Of a stretch of DNA of 64,000 bases, positions 52,111-62,654 are shown piece by piece. Position numbers and translations under genes: made by a program. The stretch is taken from contig CP136069.1 of NCBI GenBank assembly GCA_032622095.1, positions 68,099,319 through 68,163,318 on the forward strand, in the 5' to 3' direction. The DNA comes from Siphonodentalium dalli (taxonomy: Eukaryota; Mollusca; Scaphopoda; Gadilida; Siphonodentaliidae). The stretch's first letter is position 1, and each line of letters opens with the position of its first letter. Under the pieces are notes generated by a model. It had not been told where the DNA came from and searched no databases. It saw only the letters and a program-made list of their open reading frames with translations.

Positions 52111-54587
52111 TTCTGGGTTCATAATCAATTCGAAAGAATAAGCCGAATGACTGACTTTTATGGTTCCAGGAACCCACTTCTAACTCAGGCGCAGTGAATG
52201 CAGAAAATTAAACAAAAATATATGTCGCATAATTGATATATCTATATTGGTGAAATCGGTGGCATTGTTTTATTAATGTTGATGCCATTTCCACTAGGCC
52301 ATCATGCCTATAAACAACACCGTTGCATAATTAGAGTGCTCGGTATATGTGTGTTGCCTCTCACCAAGGATCGTCCCTGACTCCGAAGGTGAAACTAGAG
52401 CCATACCCACCATTTGATTGATTGGTATGTTTGGTAAATAAAATTGGCGACGAAAATTTGTTTGAAATGGTGATGCCTTACTCGCTACCCCATCCGTGAT
52501 TCCGACGGCGCCACTTCGGAAAATTTGTCAACACAATTCTAATTATCTTGCTGCCAATACTTTTAGAGAATATCGGCTAGAAGATGTCTTTATCGATTTC
52601 CATGACCTTTATTTAACTCCCATTCCTGGAACTGACAGTGCCACTTTGGCACATTTTAACAACACACATGGGAGCAAACGTAACATAAAATCTTAATTGG
52701 GCTTGTTGGTTAATCCCCGTTCTAATCATTTCATATATGCATTTTATAATATTGCTTTGTGTGTGAATATATTTAATATGTGGGTATTAATTTATGATTA
52801 GAAAATAAATATGTTACACTAACCATTAAAAAGTTAAATTCTCATATAACGGATATACCAATATATAAGATCAGTGATACTCGGCATCAATTGTTTTATA
52901 AGCAATCGCGGTAACCTCGACCCCCAAACCCATACCAGACATATATAGACGATGTTATGGTGCTATTCGAACAAATCCACTCTGACATCTTTGAACCACA
53001 CTATGCACTGTGTCATGGACAGACATACAAGCATTTGCAAATATATAGAACTCAGAATTAGTTTGTGTTTATTGCATCACACATGTATGTGTATGAACAA
53101 ATTATCAGTAAAGTTATTATCGAAAAGCTAGCCTCAAATCACAGCAAGGTAATTTCAACTCTTGAGCCACAATGTTTTGACTATCTCATGGTTATGTTCT
53201 TCTGACAAAAATGGACGAATCAGATTGCTCTCTCGCAGCGATATATCATATATATATGTACATGTACTCAAAATTTTGAATATGGCCCCACATTATTTTA
53301 AAATGACAATGTGGCTCACATAATACCATGCATTATTTTGCCATTCATATTGCATCTTCTTGCCATGGCTTAAAGTAAAGTTCTTGTGTGGCACATTGGT
53401 CGCTTCCGTTCCCCAGTGGGTGTGAGTTTAAGTCAAGCGTCAGCATTTTATAGACTACTAAAGGTCAATATGAGAAATGGCGTATGGAAAATTGGCACGC
53501 TTTCGGAAGATACCTACAACAATACATCGCAGTGACTGAAGCACAACTATAAAATAGTTATTTGATTGCAATCGGTCGCCAGGTAATTTGTGTCCATTAT
53601 ATCTCGCTGCTATAACATTTGCAGTAATGCTGTGATACTGTCTTAATATACTGATCTAGATACCGGAACCATTTTCACATGGTGTTGCTCTGTGTCTATC
53701 GATGGGAAAATTGTCGATTTTCCCTCTTAGTTGTGTAAGTTAACAACAGTACATGTCATTGGGCGGCTATATCTGCAATTTGAAATCCCACATACTAGAA
53801 AAGTACGATATGGCCAGCTATTGCGTCCATCATGCATGTGTCTACAGAGAGTAATACATCAGTGAGCACGGCCTTCACTATAAAGAAGTGTATATTTCAT
53901 CCAAATACCCAACTGGAAAAGCCATCAGGATATTTTTTCGTTCGGTGGCCAATGGTTTTTTTTTTTTTACCTTGACGTCTGTTATTCGACATCATGATGA
54001 AAGGGCTATTTTGCAGGAAATATCGTTTCAAGCGAATGTCCATCTACGTATCTGAGAATCCGTGAATGGGGCATATATTCGATCTCATTTCTACATACAC
54101 ATATATATATACCGATATATCTTGCAGTCATTATGTTCAATATTTGCGGAACATTGTCACACAGGCTTGTCTATATCAGAGAAGCCGTATATATCAAATT
54201 AAAATTTAAATTAAAGATTGAAACAAGCAAAAGTAATTTGTGTACATGTATCTGTCAACATGTTTTTTATCGGAACGTAACAACGACGAGTACTCTAAAT
54301 GACTTGGCAACGTGGTCTTGCTAATTTGCTATGATGTTGTTGGTGGCAAATCGATGTATTTATATCGTTTTGCAAACTCCATCGCAGCCAGTACTAAATT
54401 ATTTTCGAACGGTATATTATTATCTTGAACGTTTACACAAAATACTGTTGCTTTAGATTCAGAAATGATAAGGACTAAGGCTCTTCGAAAACATTGATAA
54501 ATTTAAGATATATATATCTAATGTCACATAACTACATATATCTTTACATAACTAAAATCGAGCTACATGCCCGGCACAGTGAAGGTA
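52111..54587. other. stretch without recognised genes
   Basis: No domain in any frame; a T-run of about 12 at 53957 and short AT-rich patches only. Confidence 0.3.
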
Positions 54588-54682
54588 CCGTATCCGTGAG
54601 TTATGGGTATCTTTTTGATTAGGTATTCTATCTCAGTTTACAGTGTAGAGTACTTATACGATTATAGGATGCAAGTCATATC
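54588..54682 (+). repeat. 95-bp repeat, copy 1 (partner 61983-62080)
   Basis: GGTACCGTATCCGTGAGTTA start and GATTATAGGATGCAAGTCAT end, nearly identical to the second copy 7.4 kb away in the same orientation. Confidence 0.8.
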
Positions 54683-55560
54683 ACGCAATATACAGCAATT
54701 CAACAGGACGCACCGACATCATAGCAGACTAGCAAGCCCACTTGACCAGGGGTGATTTACACTGACCAATATACATATATGTGTTGTCTTGTCTTGTATT
54801 CTTAGAGAACGTGAATGCCTATGGATATTTATATAGCGGATAATTTTAAGTTTGACAAATAAGTGAGTTCCTACACATATATACATGAGTTGGTGTTTCC
54901 AATAGCAATTAAGGGACTTACTGGAAGGCACATATACGTCGAAATATTGTGACCAAAGCCTAACAGAGGTACAATATAATGTATTACTGAAATATTCCAG
55001 ACTTGGAATTTGGCATACAACACGATTAGGAAGCTTAGTGAGAGGTAATGTAGTTCGGAACTCGAAATCAGAAAACCATTTTCCGAATGACACCTATAAA
55101 ATTATTTTAAAATCCCCTTCTGCATCACCTGACAGTACTATCATGGAAGCTTTAATAATATGTTCTTATGAGAATATTATAATAGCATTTACTGTATATT
55201 ATTTATTTGTTGCAACATTTATCTAATCTGTGTATAAATATAAAGTATTCTCAAGATCTAGAGAAGGCTGCATGCTAATTATTATAACAAAACATCCATC
55301 CGCTCCACCATTTAACGTGCGAACAGTTATTTCAAGCTGTTTATTCCAACTTAATTAGAGCTTAGCTCAGTTGTCGAACACATTGATTAGTTTGTCAGCG
55401 GACACAAATTACACGGTCTGTAAGTTCAGTGTAAATCGCCAAATACTCGACGTTTACAGAAATTACATACGTGTATCCACACTAAGCAAACTGTTGGTAA
55501 CTTCACATTGCATATTCTTTATAGCCTCGTGTATAAATAGATACATAAATAATCCATGCC
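54683..55560. other. stretch without recognised features
   Basis: A 124-codon minus-strand ORF (54719-55093) has no domain; otherwise nothing seen. Confidence 0.3.
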
Positions 55561-55579
55561 TTTTTCATGTATAGGCCTA

Positions 55580-55860
55580 GGTGCAGGCGTTTTGCGGTGA
55601 TTCGCTGCGAATATTTCCGGGGAATCATCGCGAGTTTGGAAAGCCAAACTGTGAATGGTTGCTTTAATCCCAGTCGTTTCAAACCGCGGCGGAAACATGG
55701 ATGTCGGCGATTCGCCGCGATTTATCGCTTTACAAAAGGCCCGCCGCGTTGAGCGGAATTATGCTGCTTCGTCTTGGGGGTACTGTACGTACAAAAATGC
55801 AAATAATACCCAATCATTAACAAACTAGTATACACAGAGCCTGGGTGGATTTATCGGGTA
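55580..55860 (+). repeat. satellite-associated GC-rich element and half satellite unit
   Basis: GGCGATTCGCCGCGATTTATCG and GCGTTGAGCGGAAT mirror 51605-51690; short phrases only are given. Then AACAAACTAGTATACACAGAGCC is a partial unit of the roughly 175-bp satellite. Confidence 0.55.
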
Positions 55861-55910
55861 CTAGCAGGGTTACCCGGCGTTGCACAGGTTAAAGTGATGT
55901 GAAACCCTCT
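55861..55910 (+). repeat. ACTAGCAGGGTTACCCGGCG element start
   Basis: Same opening as 52015; the rest of the element is not clearly delimited. Confidence 0.45.
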
Positions 55911-56852
55911 GTGGATATATAGTGGGAATAGAGAATACTCTTTCTCTCAAAGTAGTACACGTATTCTCATAAATTGTATATCAAAATGGCATCACAAAAC
56001 ATGATTATTACACTTGGAATATAAGTAGGGCTCACCTTGTCAGATCGGAGCGATTATAATTTTGTTTATCGCGTTTATTCCCTCCCACAATAAGGAAGTA
56101 TTTATTTATTTACAACTGCGTATACTTCAGACGTTATAGCATGAAACATGAACATCATAAACACATTAGTTCGAAACAATAAAAGACGACAATTACGTTT
56201 TACATAGAGATGTATCAATCAATCAATCAATCTAATTTATCACATCTTCATGAAGATACAGATGTCTTAAAGATATGTCCAGATGCTCCTCTGTTCTGGT
56301 GCTATATATATACTGGCTAATCATTTTCAGTTTAAAAGAAATGATGGTATGCATGTATATAGCAGCTACATGTGTCCGACACAGCAAGATTTTGAATTGT
56401 TTATGTTAGGCGATGCGTCTGTTCTAAAATATGAAAGAAATCATCTGTATCGGGCAGATATACCCTTGTCAGAGGATCCTGAAAAGTCATGTGCTACGGA
56501 CTGCGTTTTCCTTTATCTCAGAAGTGACCATATTTGACTGCACACTGTGGCCACTATTTTTGAACAGGCCTGCACTACATTTCCATAGCTCTTGTCAATT
56601 GTAACTGTTATTGTGGAAACTATATTGAATGAGACAGACTCATATCAATCGTGTTATAATATATACATGAGCCATTCTAATATTCAATCCTCTGACGATT
56701 CAAGGTCCCTCAGTTTGAATGAATATATGTAGCTCTTAAATAGATTGATATAAATATACTTTTAATGCTTTCTTCTTTGTATCTGTGTTGCTAGATCATT
56801 ATAGGAATGCCCTGATTTCCATCCCCATATAAATATGACAGTTGAAAAGATA
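55911..56852. other. stretch with one weak ORF
   Basis: An 84-codon frame at 56283-56537 (DFELFMLGDASVLKYERN) has no recognised domain. A CAATCAAT run lies at 56214-56230. No other feature. Confidence 0.3.
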
Positions 56853-59520
56853 TAATTGTTCAAGTGACTTAATTCGGTCACCAAATTTTGTCGAGATTGT
56901 GAAATTGGAATGCCAACCACTCCTCATAACGACATGGAGATGGCCTGGGAGATGACTATATATAACTTTGTTGGATATCGGCGAATTGAACACTCTTATA
57001 TATGCTAGTGAATCTCCTCTCCCCATCCAATACCCAAACGGCCCCAAATGTGATATAATTAATCATGTCATTAGAGACGAACGTGCATGGATTTGGTGGA
57101 ATCAGTGCTATTAATATATTTGTATCGACTTTGTTGCAACTCCCCTCATGCATGACTTGAACCGCGCCACTTGTGCCATATATAAACCACGTCTATTAGA
57201 CTCATGCATGCATTGTACAATGGAGATGGTTATATATAAGTTTGGTGTTATTCGGCAACTGAGCAAATTCTTATCATATTTATTACCCCCCCCCATCTCT
57301 CACACAAACGGCACCAATTTCGCGTCTTCAAATCACACGTTTATATTCCTCGTATCAATAACGTCACTTTAGAAAAGTTTAACCCTGACCATTATCTTAC
57401 TCGTAAAAAGTTGCCACTGTCAGACCGGCTTGGTGCCATATCGATTGTACCCTTAAAGTTATTTGTATACATATGGCAACATTTTTTCTCATTAAAATCG
57501 AATAATTTCTCAACCAGACTTTTGACTAAGGGCGGTCATGTTGGACGCCATCTTGGATCCTGGATTGTCCCCAAAGCGGATTTTGGATATGTTGTACCAG
57601 AGATTATCCCGCGTTGAATGACACCAAGATCGCTTCTTTTACAATTTTTCTGGGTCAACCCCATTTTTGCGTATAACGACCATACTATATTGGTAAGAAA
57701 AATTGTCTATTGTCCGACCAAAATATATCTTCAATTTACAGAAGAGACAAAAAACCTCCTAAGTTCGAATCAGCTGGATGTTACGCTAGCACTCCCGGTG
57801 TTTTAAAATATTAATGGTGTAACCCGAATAACCTCGGTTCTCGAACTGGAGAAAACAGCGGGCGTTCAGAACATTTCACACTAACCTATTGGCATGCATC
57901 GACCAAGACCCTACTTGCACATACCATGAAGGTGTTCGATTATATCTTGTGCAAGGGAAATGACAACATGGGGTACATTTAGTATGTTCGACGCCTACAG
58001 AGCTATGCCAATAAAACACACTCAAAATAATTGTTCAAGTGACTTAATGCGGTCACCATTTGTCGAGATTGTGAAATTAGAATGCCAACAACTCCTCATA
58101 ACGACATGGAGATGGCCTGGGAGATGACTATATATAACTTTGTTGGATATCGGCGAATTGAACACTCTTATAAATGCTAGTGAATCTTCTCTCGCCATCC
58201 ATGAACCAAACGGCCCCATATGTAATTCAATTAATAATATTATTAGATACGAACGTGCATGAATTTGGTGGAATCAGTGCTATTAATATATTTGTATCGA
58301 CTTTTGGTGCAACTCCCCTAATGCATGACTTGAATCGCGCCACTTTTATCATATATAAACCAGGTATATTAGACTCATGCGTGCTATATATAATGTAGAT
58401 GATTATATATAAGTTTGGTGGTATTCGGCAACTAAACAAATTCTTATCATATTTATTACCCCCCCCCCCCCATCTCTCACACAAACGGCACCAATTTAAC
58501 GTCTTAAATCACACGTTTATATCCCTCGTATCAACAACGTAACTTTAGAAAAGTGTAACCCTGACCATTATCTTAATCGTAAAAAGTTACCCCTGTCAGA
58601 CCGCCTTGGTGCCATCTCGATTGTACCCTTAAAGTTATATATAGAACACAGAAAGCTAGATATTCGCAAATATTTGATTCATTGTATCATTTGAGAAGAA
58701 TGTGTATGAGTTTGATGGTAATTGGCACTAAACATATTTTTTAGAAGTTTAATTTGGTTGGACTCTTTATATCATGGATATTATTATTTGTTTGTTTGGT
58801 GCTAATAAGCGACTAAACTATTTGTTATCAAATTTAGTGCTCACCCCATCCCACCACATCTCTCACCAAAGCAGCACCAATATGACGTCACGCGATTATA
58901 TACCTCATATCATGGGTAAGAATGTGTATCAATTTGGTGGCAATTGGCGCTAAAGATAATGTGTATCAATTTTGGTGCCCCCTCCGTTTCAGGGCGCCCC
59001 TGACTCGAATGACGCCACGTTTGACAGCTTTAAGCCATGCCATTAGACACCTCATATCATGGGATGAATTTGTATAAGTTTCGTGGCAATCGGCGACTAA
59101 ACCAATTCTTATCATATTTAGTACCCACATACCGCCCCCCAAATCTCTAATCACAACGACACCAATTTGGCGTCTTTAAATCACGCAATATGATTCCTTG
59201 TATCATGGAGAAGATCTCAGAAGAATGTGCATAAATTTGGTGGAATTCGTCGCTAAAATTATTTTGATCAATTTTGGTGCCCCTCTCCCCTTCCGGGCAT
59301 CCCTGGCGCGAACGGTGCGACTTTTGACATATTTAAACCACACCATTAGATTCCTCATATTATGGGAATGATTATCTATAAGTTTGGTGGGAATCGGCGA
59401 CAATTTGTGTTCTGCCCCTCCCCCTTTTCTGCCCCTGACAACAACGGCGTCACTTTATAAAATTCTAACACTCGCCATTATCTTTCTCGTAAAAAGTTAC
59501 CCCTATTAGACCCCTTTTTG
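56853..59520 (+). repeat. degenerate tandem array, period about 147 bp, with a 600-bp duplicated segment
   Basis: Variants of TTTGGTGGCAATCGGCGACTAAA recur near 57092, 57240, 58265, 58413, 58931, 59078, 59238 and 59382, with neighbouring spacings of 144-148. Between them are C-rich runs and AAATCACACG..TT[T/A]ATA phrases. 56853-57465 and 58027-58637 are close direct copies of each other. No ORF is conserved across units. Confidence 0.65.
57520..57680 (+). repeat. interspersed repeat family R3, copy 3
   Basis: GGACGCCATCTTGGATCC, GCGGATTTTGGATATGTTGT, CCCGCGTTGAATGACACCAA and TTTCTGGGTCAACCCC, in the R3 order, inserted between the two copies of the 600-bp segment. Confidence 0.65.
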
Positions 59521-59551
59521 TCATCTAGGTGGTCCCCTGTGAATTTCTATA

Positions 59552-59555
59552 GAAC

Positions 59556-59586
<31 letters not shown>

Positions 59587-59588
59587 GT
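59552..59588 (+). repeat. (CAGA)n microsatellite
   Basis: ACACAGACAGACAGACAG run after TTCTATAGAACAC, similar to the simple-repeat tails of the SINE-like units. Confidence 0.8.
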
Positions 59589-59875
59589 CGCAAATATAGA
59601 TATAGAAGATATCCTGTCTACCCGGCAGGCAGAGATTAACGACTTGGCCGGCGGAGATTATAGTCCATATCAAAACACCTGCGGTCCAGTGTTGTCACAG
59701 TCCATAACTGTTGGTGGTGAATAACGTTTAATAGCGTGAGCCACATTCAGTTTATTTATTTTACACGTTTTATTATTTGTTTGTAAAGATGTATTATGAA
59801 TTATTATCAGTGTTTTAAGTAGAGTTCACTACTGAATATATATACTGTTAGATTCCCTGGTCTGACATAAACACG

Positions 59876-61344
59876 ATGGCAAGCACACAAGTGAACGTAA
59901 AATATATTCCAAATACTAGAGGTGGAAAGTATCTGGTATATGATGACTACAAATTCTCCGTTAAATCAAGGAGAAATGATCGAATTCATTGGCGATGTTG
60001 TAAGAAAGACTGCCGTGCAACCACCAACACTGAGAACGATATGGTGATATCCAACAGCGGCAACCATAACCACGAACCTGATTTCAACCAAGTAGCAGCA
60101 GATTCCTGGATTGCAGACCTCAAAAAGCTTGTTAAGACAAGTAACAAGCCAGTAACAACGCTATACCAGGAAGAAATAGGAAGTATGTACTGAGTAAATT
60201 TAATTTCGCATTCTCATTAATCTAGCAACGCTCTTTATATTAGTATTCAGAAAGAAAACTAAGCAAGTAATAACTAAAGTAAAACTGGTGTCATGTTATA
60301 TTATATATAGTATAATTATTATTAAAGAATAGAGAATACTAAGCAAGTAATAACTCTATTAATGTTTATAATTTAACCATGCTATTTTTTCTCTCCAACA
60401 GATCTTCGAGCAGACGAGACCGACCCTGAAATTATAGCTAAAATCCCGACATATTACAGCGTCAAAACAGCATTGTATCATGCCAGAGCCGAAAACCAGC
60501 CAAAGTTACCAATTCATCGTTCAGGAGTCGACCTTACTGATGTATACAAAACAACAGCCAACAACCACAACTTCCTACTAGCCGATGACGGAGAGACTGA
60601 AAAGATTATGATATTCGCGACCAGAGAAAATCTAGAAAATTTAGCTGTTGCCGGAACGATCTTCTGTGATGGAACGTTTGAGAAAAGCCCAACGATCTTC
60701 TTTCAACTGTACACGATACACGCATTCGTCGCCGGAAAGATGTGCCCTTTGGTGTATGGCTTACTTCCCAACAAGACCCAACACACATTACGGCCAAGCA
60801 GTGCTGAAGAATGTTAAGAAATGCCACCTACAGCAGCTATACGAAGACACTGAAGGCAACGACCAAAAGACCCTCATAAGAAGAGCTCTAGCCCTCCCTA
60901 TGGTTCCTGTCGAGATGCCTGTTCGAAGCGCTGGACGATTACCCTGCGACAAGCAACACAGGTCTCGAAGAAAACGTCACCAAGTTCACGGATTACATCA
61001 CCGAGTTCTGGGTGGAAGGGAGCCATGGCCGCCAGCTATGGAATCACCACGACACAATTGGTCCAAGAACGACACATCATGTGGAAGGATGGCACCGAAA
61101 ACTGCAGTTGGTGTTATCTTGCTCACACCCGAACATCTTCAGGTTGATAGATTTCCTGAACAAAGAGCAAGCTTACCAGGAAGCAACCGTCATCCAATTG
61201 AGAGCGGGTGGAAGGATTGGCCCACGCAAGATGCGATATCGCAAAGTTGACAATTCCATCAGACATTTCAAGAGAGTTTTCGGCGCAGGCGAAATAGATA
61301 TTCTCGAATACATGGATTCAGTATCAAACAGTATCAAACATTAA
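59876..61344 (+). pseudogene. FLYWCH zinc-finger / MULE transposase gene, two exons, internal deletion
   Basis: Exon 1 (59876-60182) encodes a FLYWCH-type finger: GGKYLVYDDYKF, then W39, C41, C46 and H64-x-H66. A donor GTATGT at 60183 and a pyrimidine-rich acceptor ending at 60401 join in frame, adding residue 103 onward. Exon 2 has RSGVDLTDVYKTTANN, then VAGTIFCDGTFEKSP (first catalytic Asp) and VYGLLPNKTQ. The frame then jumps to HYGQAVLKNVKKCHLQQLY. The missing piece should hold the second catalytic Asp and the Cys before this HYGQ. A second shift lies near 60910. The end carries HVEGWHRKLQLV, typical of MULE-like transposases with FLYWCH fingers. DNA cut-and-paste is the family role; this copy is dead. 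Confidence 0.75.
60183..60401 (+). other. intron of the FLYWCH/MULE gene
   Basis: GTATGT donor, TTTTTCTCTCCAACAG acceptor, 219 bp, AT-rich. Joining the exons keeps the reading frame and restores continuous protein, which supports real splicing in the ancestor. Confidence 0.7.
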
Positions 61345-61406
61345 TGTGCTATAATTCATGTTATGTTATATTGATAGTATTTGTTATATATATATCTTGA
61401 GTATTT

Positions 61407-61412
61407 AATAAA
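61407..61412 (+). terminator. AATAAA signal after the MULE pseudogene
   Basis: AATAAA 63 bases after the terminal TAA of the last frame at 61342-61344. Confidence 0.5.
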
Positions 61413-61738
61413 TTTGTTGAAATATATCACATGTGCATTTCTTCGTTCATAATGCAACTTCCGGTGTCCGTTCAGTGGTGGGGTTAATATGTGTGGATAG
61501 GGCGAATATCGGCCTTTCGTTAGACACCAAAATGAGCCCTATACGCGCTGTATTCCTCGAGTTTTGAATTTTCCAAAAACCCCAATTATCCTCATCGTCC
61601 GGCCGCTCATCGCCGTCGAAATTAGCCATCGCCACCAATTCCCAGTAACAATTATGATAAAAACTATAGTCGGCAGCTCTGTGATGTTGAGGATTATCAC
61701 ACCTGTCCCAACACCTACCCGAAACAATAGCCGCCGGG
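61413..61738. other. stretch without recognised features
   Basis: Short overlapping ORFs only. The sequence near 61500-61560 (GGCCTTTCGTTAGACACCAAAATGAG, given loosely) resembles 11790-11835 in the reverse sense. Confidence 0.35.
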
Positions 61739-61935
61739 TGAACAGGACGACCCCGATTTATCTGCCAATACTCGCTAAAATAATCACCATTCCTACCAGT
61801 CTTCCAGATAATCAGATCTTGTTGACTCTTGGTTGCCCATCGCCCAGGAACTCAGAACGTGGGCAACCAAGGATCAACAAGGCCTGATTATCTGGAAGAC
61901 GGATAGGAATTATGATTATATGGGCGCGTATTGAC
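61739..61935. repeat. head-to-head junction of the roughly 175-bp satellite
   Basis: TCTTCCAGATAATCAGATCT in orientation 1 is followed from about 61848 by GAACGTGGGCAACCAAGGAT and GATTATCTGGAAGACGGATA in orientation 2, so two units meet tail to tail. Confidence 0.8.
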
Positions 61936-61982
61936 AGTTAAAGGTACGGTTGGCCTTGGAGATACTCGCCCATATAATCATA

Positions 61983-62080
61983 TGGTACCGTATCCGTGAG
62001 TTATGGACCCTTTTTGGTTAGGTATTCTATCTCAGTTTACAGTGTAGAGTACTTATACGATTATAGGATGCAAGTCATAC
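61983..62080 (+). repeat. 95-bp repeat, copy 2
   Basis: Near-identical to 54588-54682 from GGTACCGTATCCGTGAG to GGATGCAAGTCATA. Confidence 0.8.
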
Positions 62081-62654
62081 CCATGCCAACTCACCCTTGG
62101 CATGGGTATCCTGTGAAAATATTTCCACCCGTCAAAAACCGCCACAGAAAGAACATCAAAATGTAGACATACTTTGTTCGTATATAAATAAGAAATATCG
62201 CATAAACAGTATGTTATTCTCATATATTTAACCATTGTTATGTAAACAAAAGCATAAAAAGTAACTTTTCTGATGTTTGTTTATATTATGATGGTAAACA
62301 TAAAGAGCGTTCTTTGTTGGCGAATTCCTGATATGGAACTAATAAAGAGCGTTTATGCCATTTGTGCTTGATTAGCCAGTAGCATTGTGCTGTCCTCTGT
62401 AACCCAATCAGGCTCTTGCTTAGGTAAAAATATAGTAGGTATTTATGATAACATGCTGTTTACGCGATGGTCATGGTATATATGAACGAAACTGTATGCG
62501 TTTTAATGTTTTTCTGTTTACGGTGTTTAGAACAAATATGAATATTTTCGACAATTAAGGCCTCATGTGCCTTTAAACCCACCTGGGCTCTGACTATACT
62601 ATTTGTTAATGATTTGAGCTTTATTAGCTCTATTTGTTTAACGCACCGCATCCC
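62081..62654. other. stretch without recognised features
   Basis: A short inverted pair (CCATGCCAA / TTGGCATGG at about 62082-62105) and AT-rich sequence. No gene. Confidence 0.35.

Noticed and set aside
57755-57790. GTTCGAATC as a tRNA B box
   Set aside because: No A box or cloverleaf could be assembled around it; no tRNA gene was found anywhere by eye.
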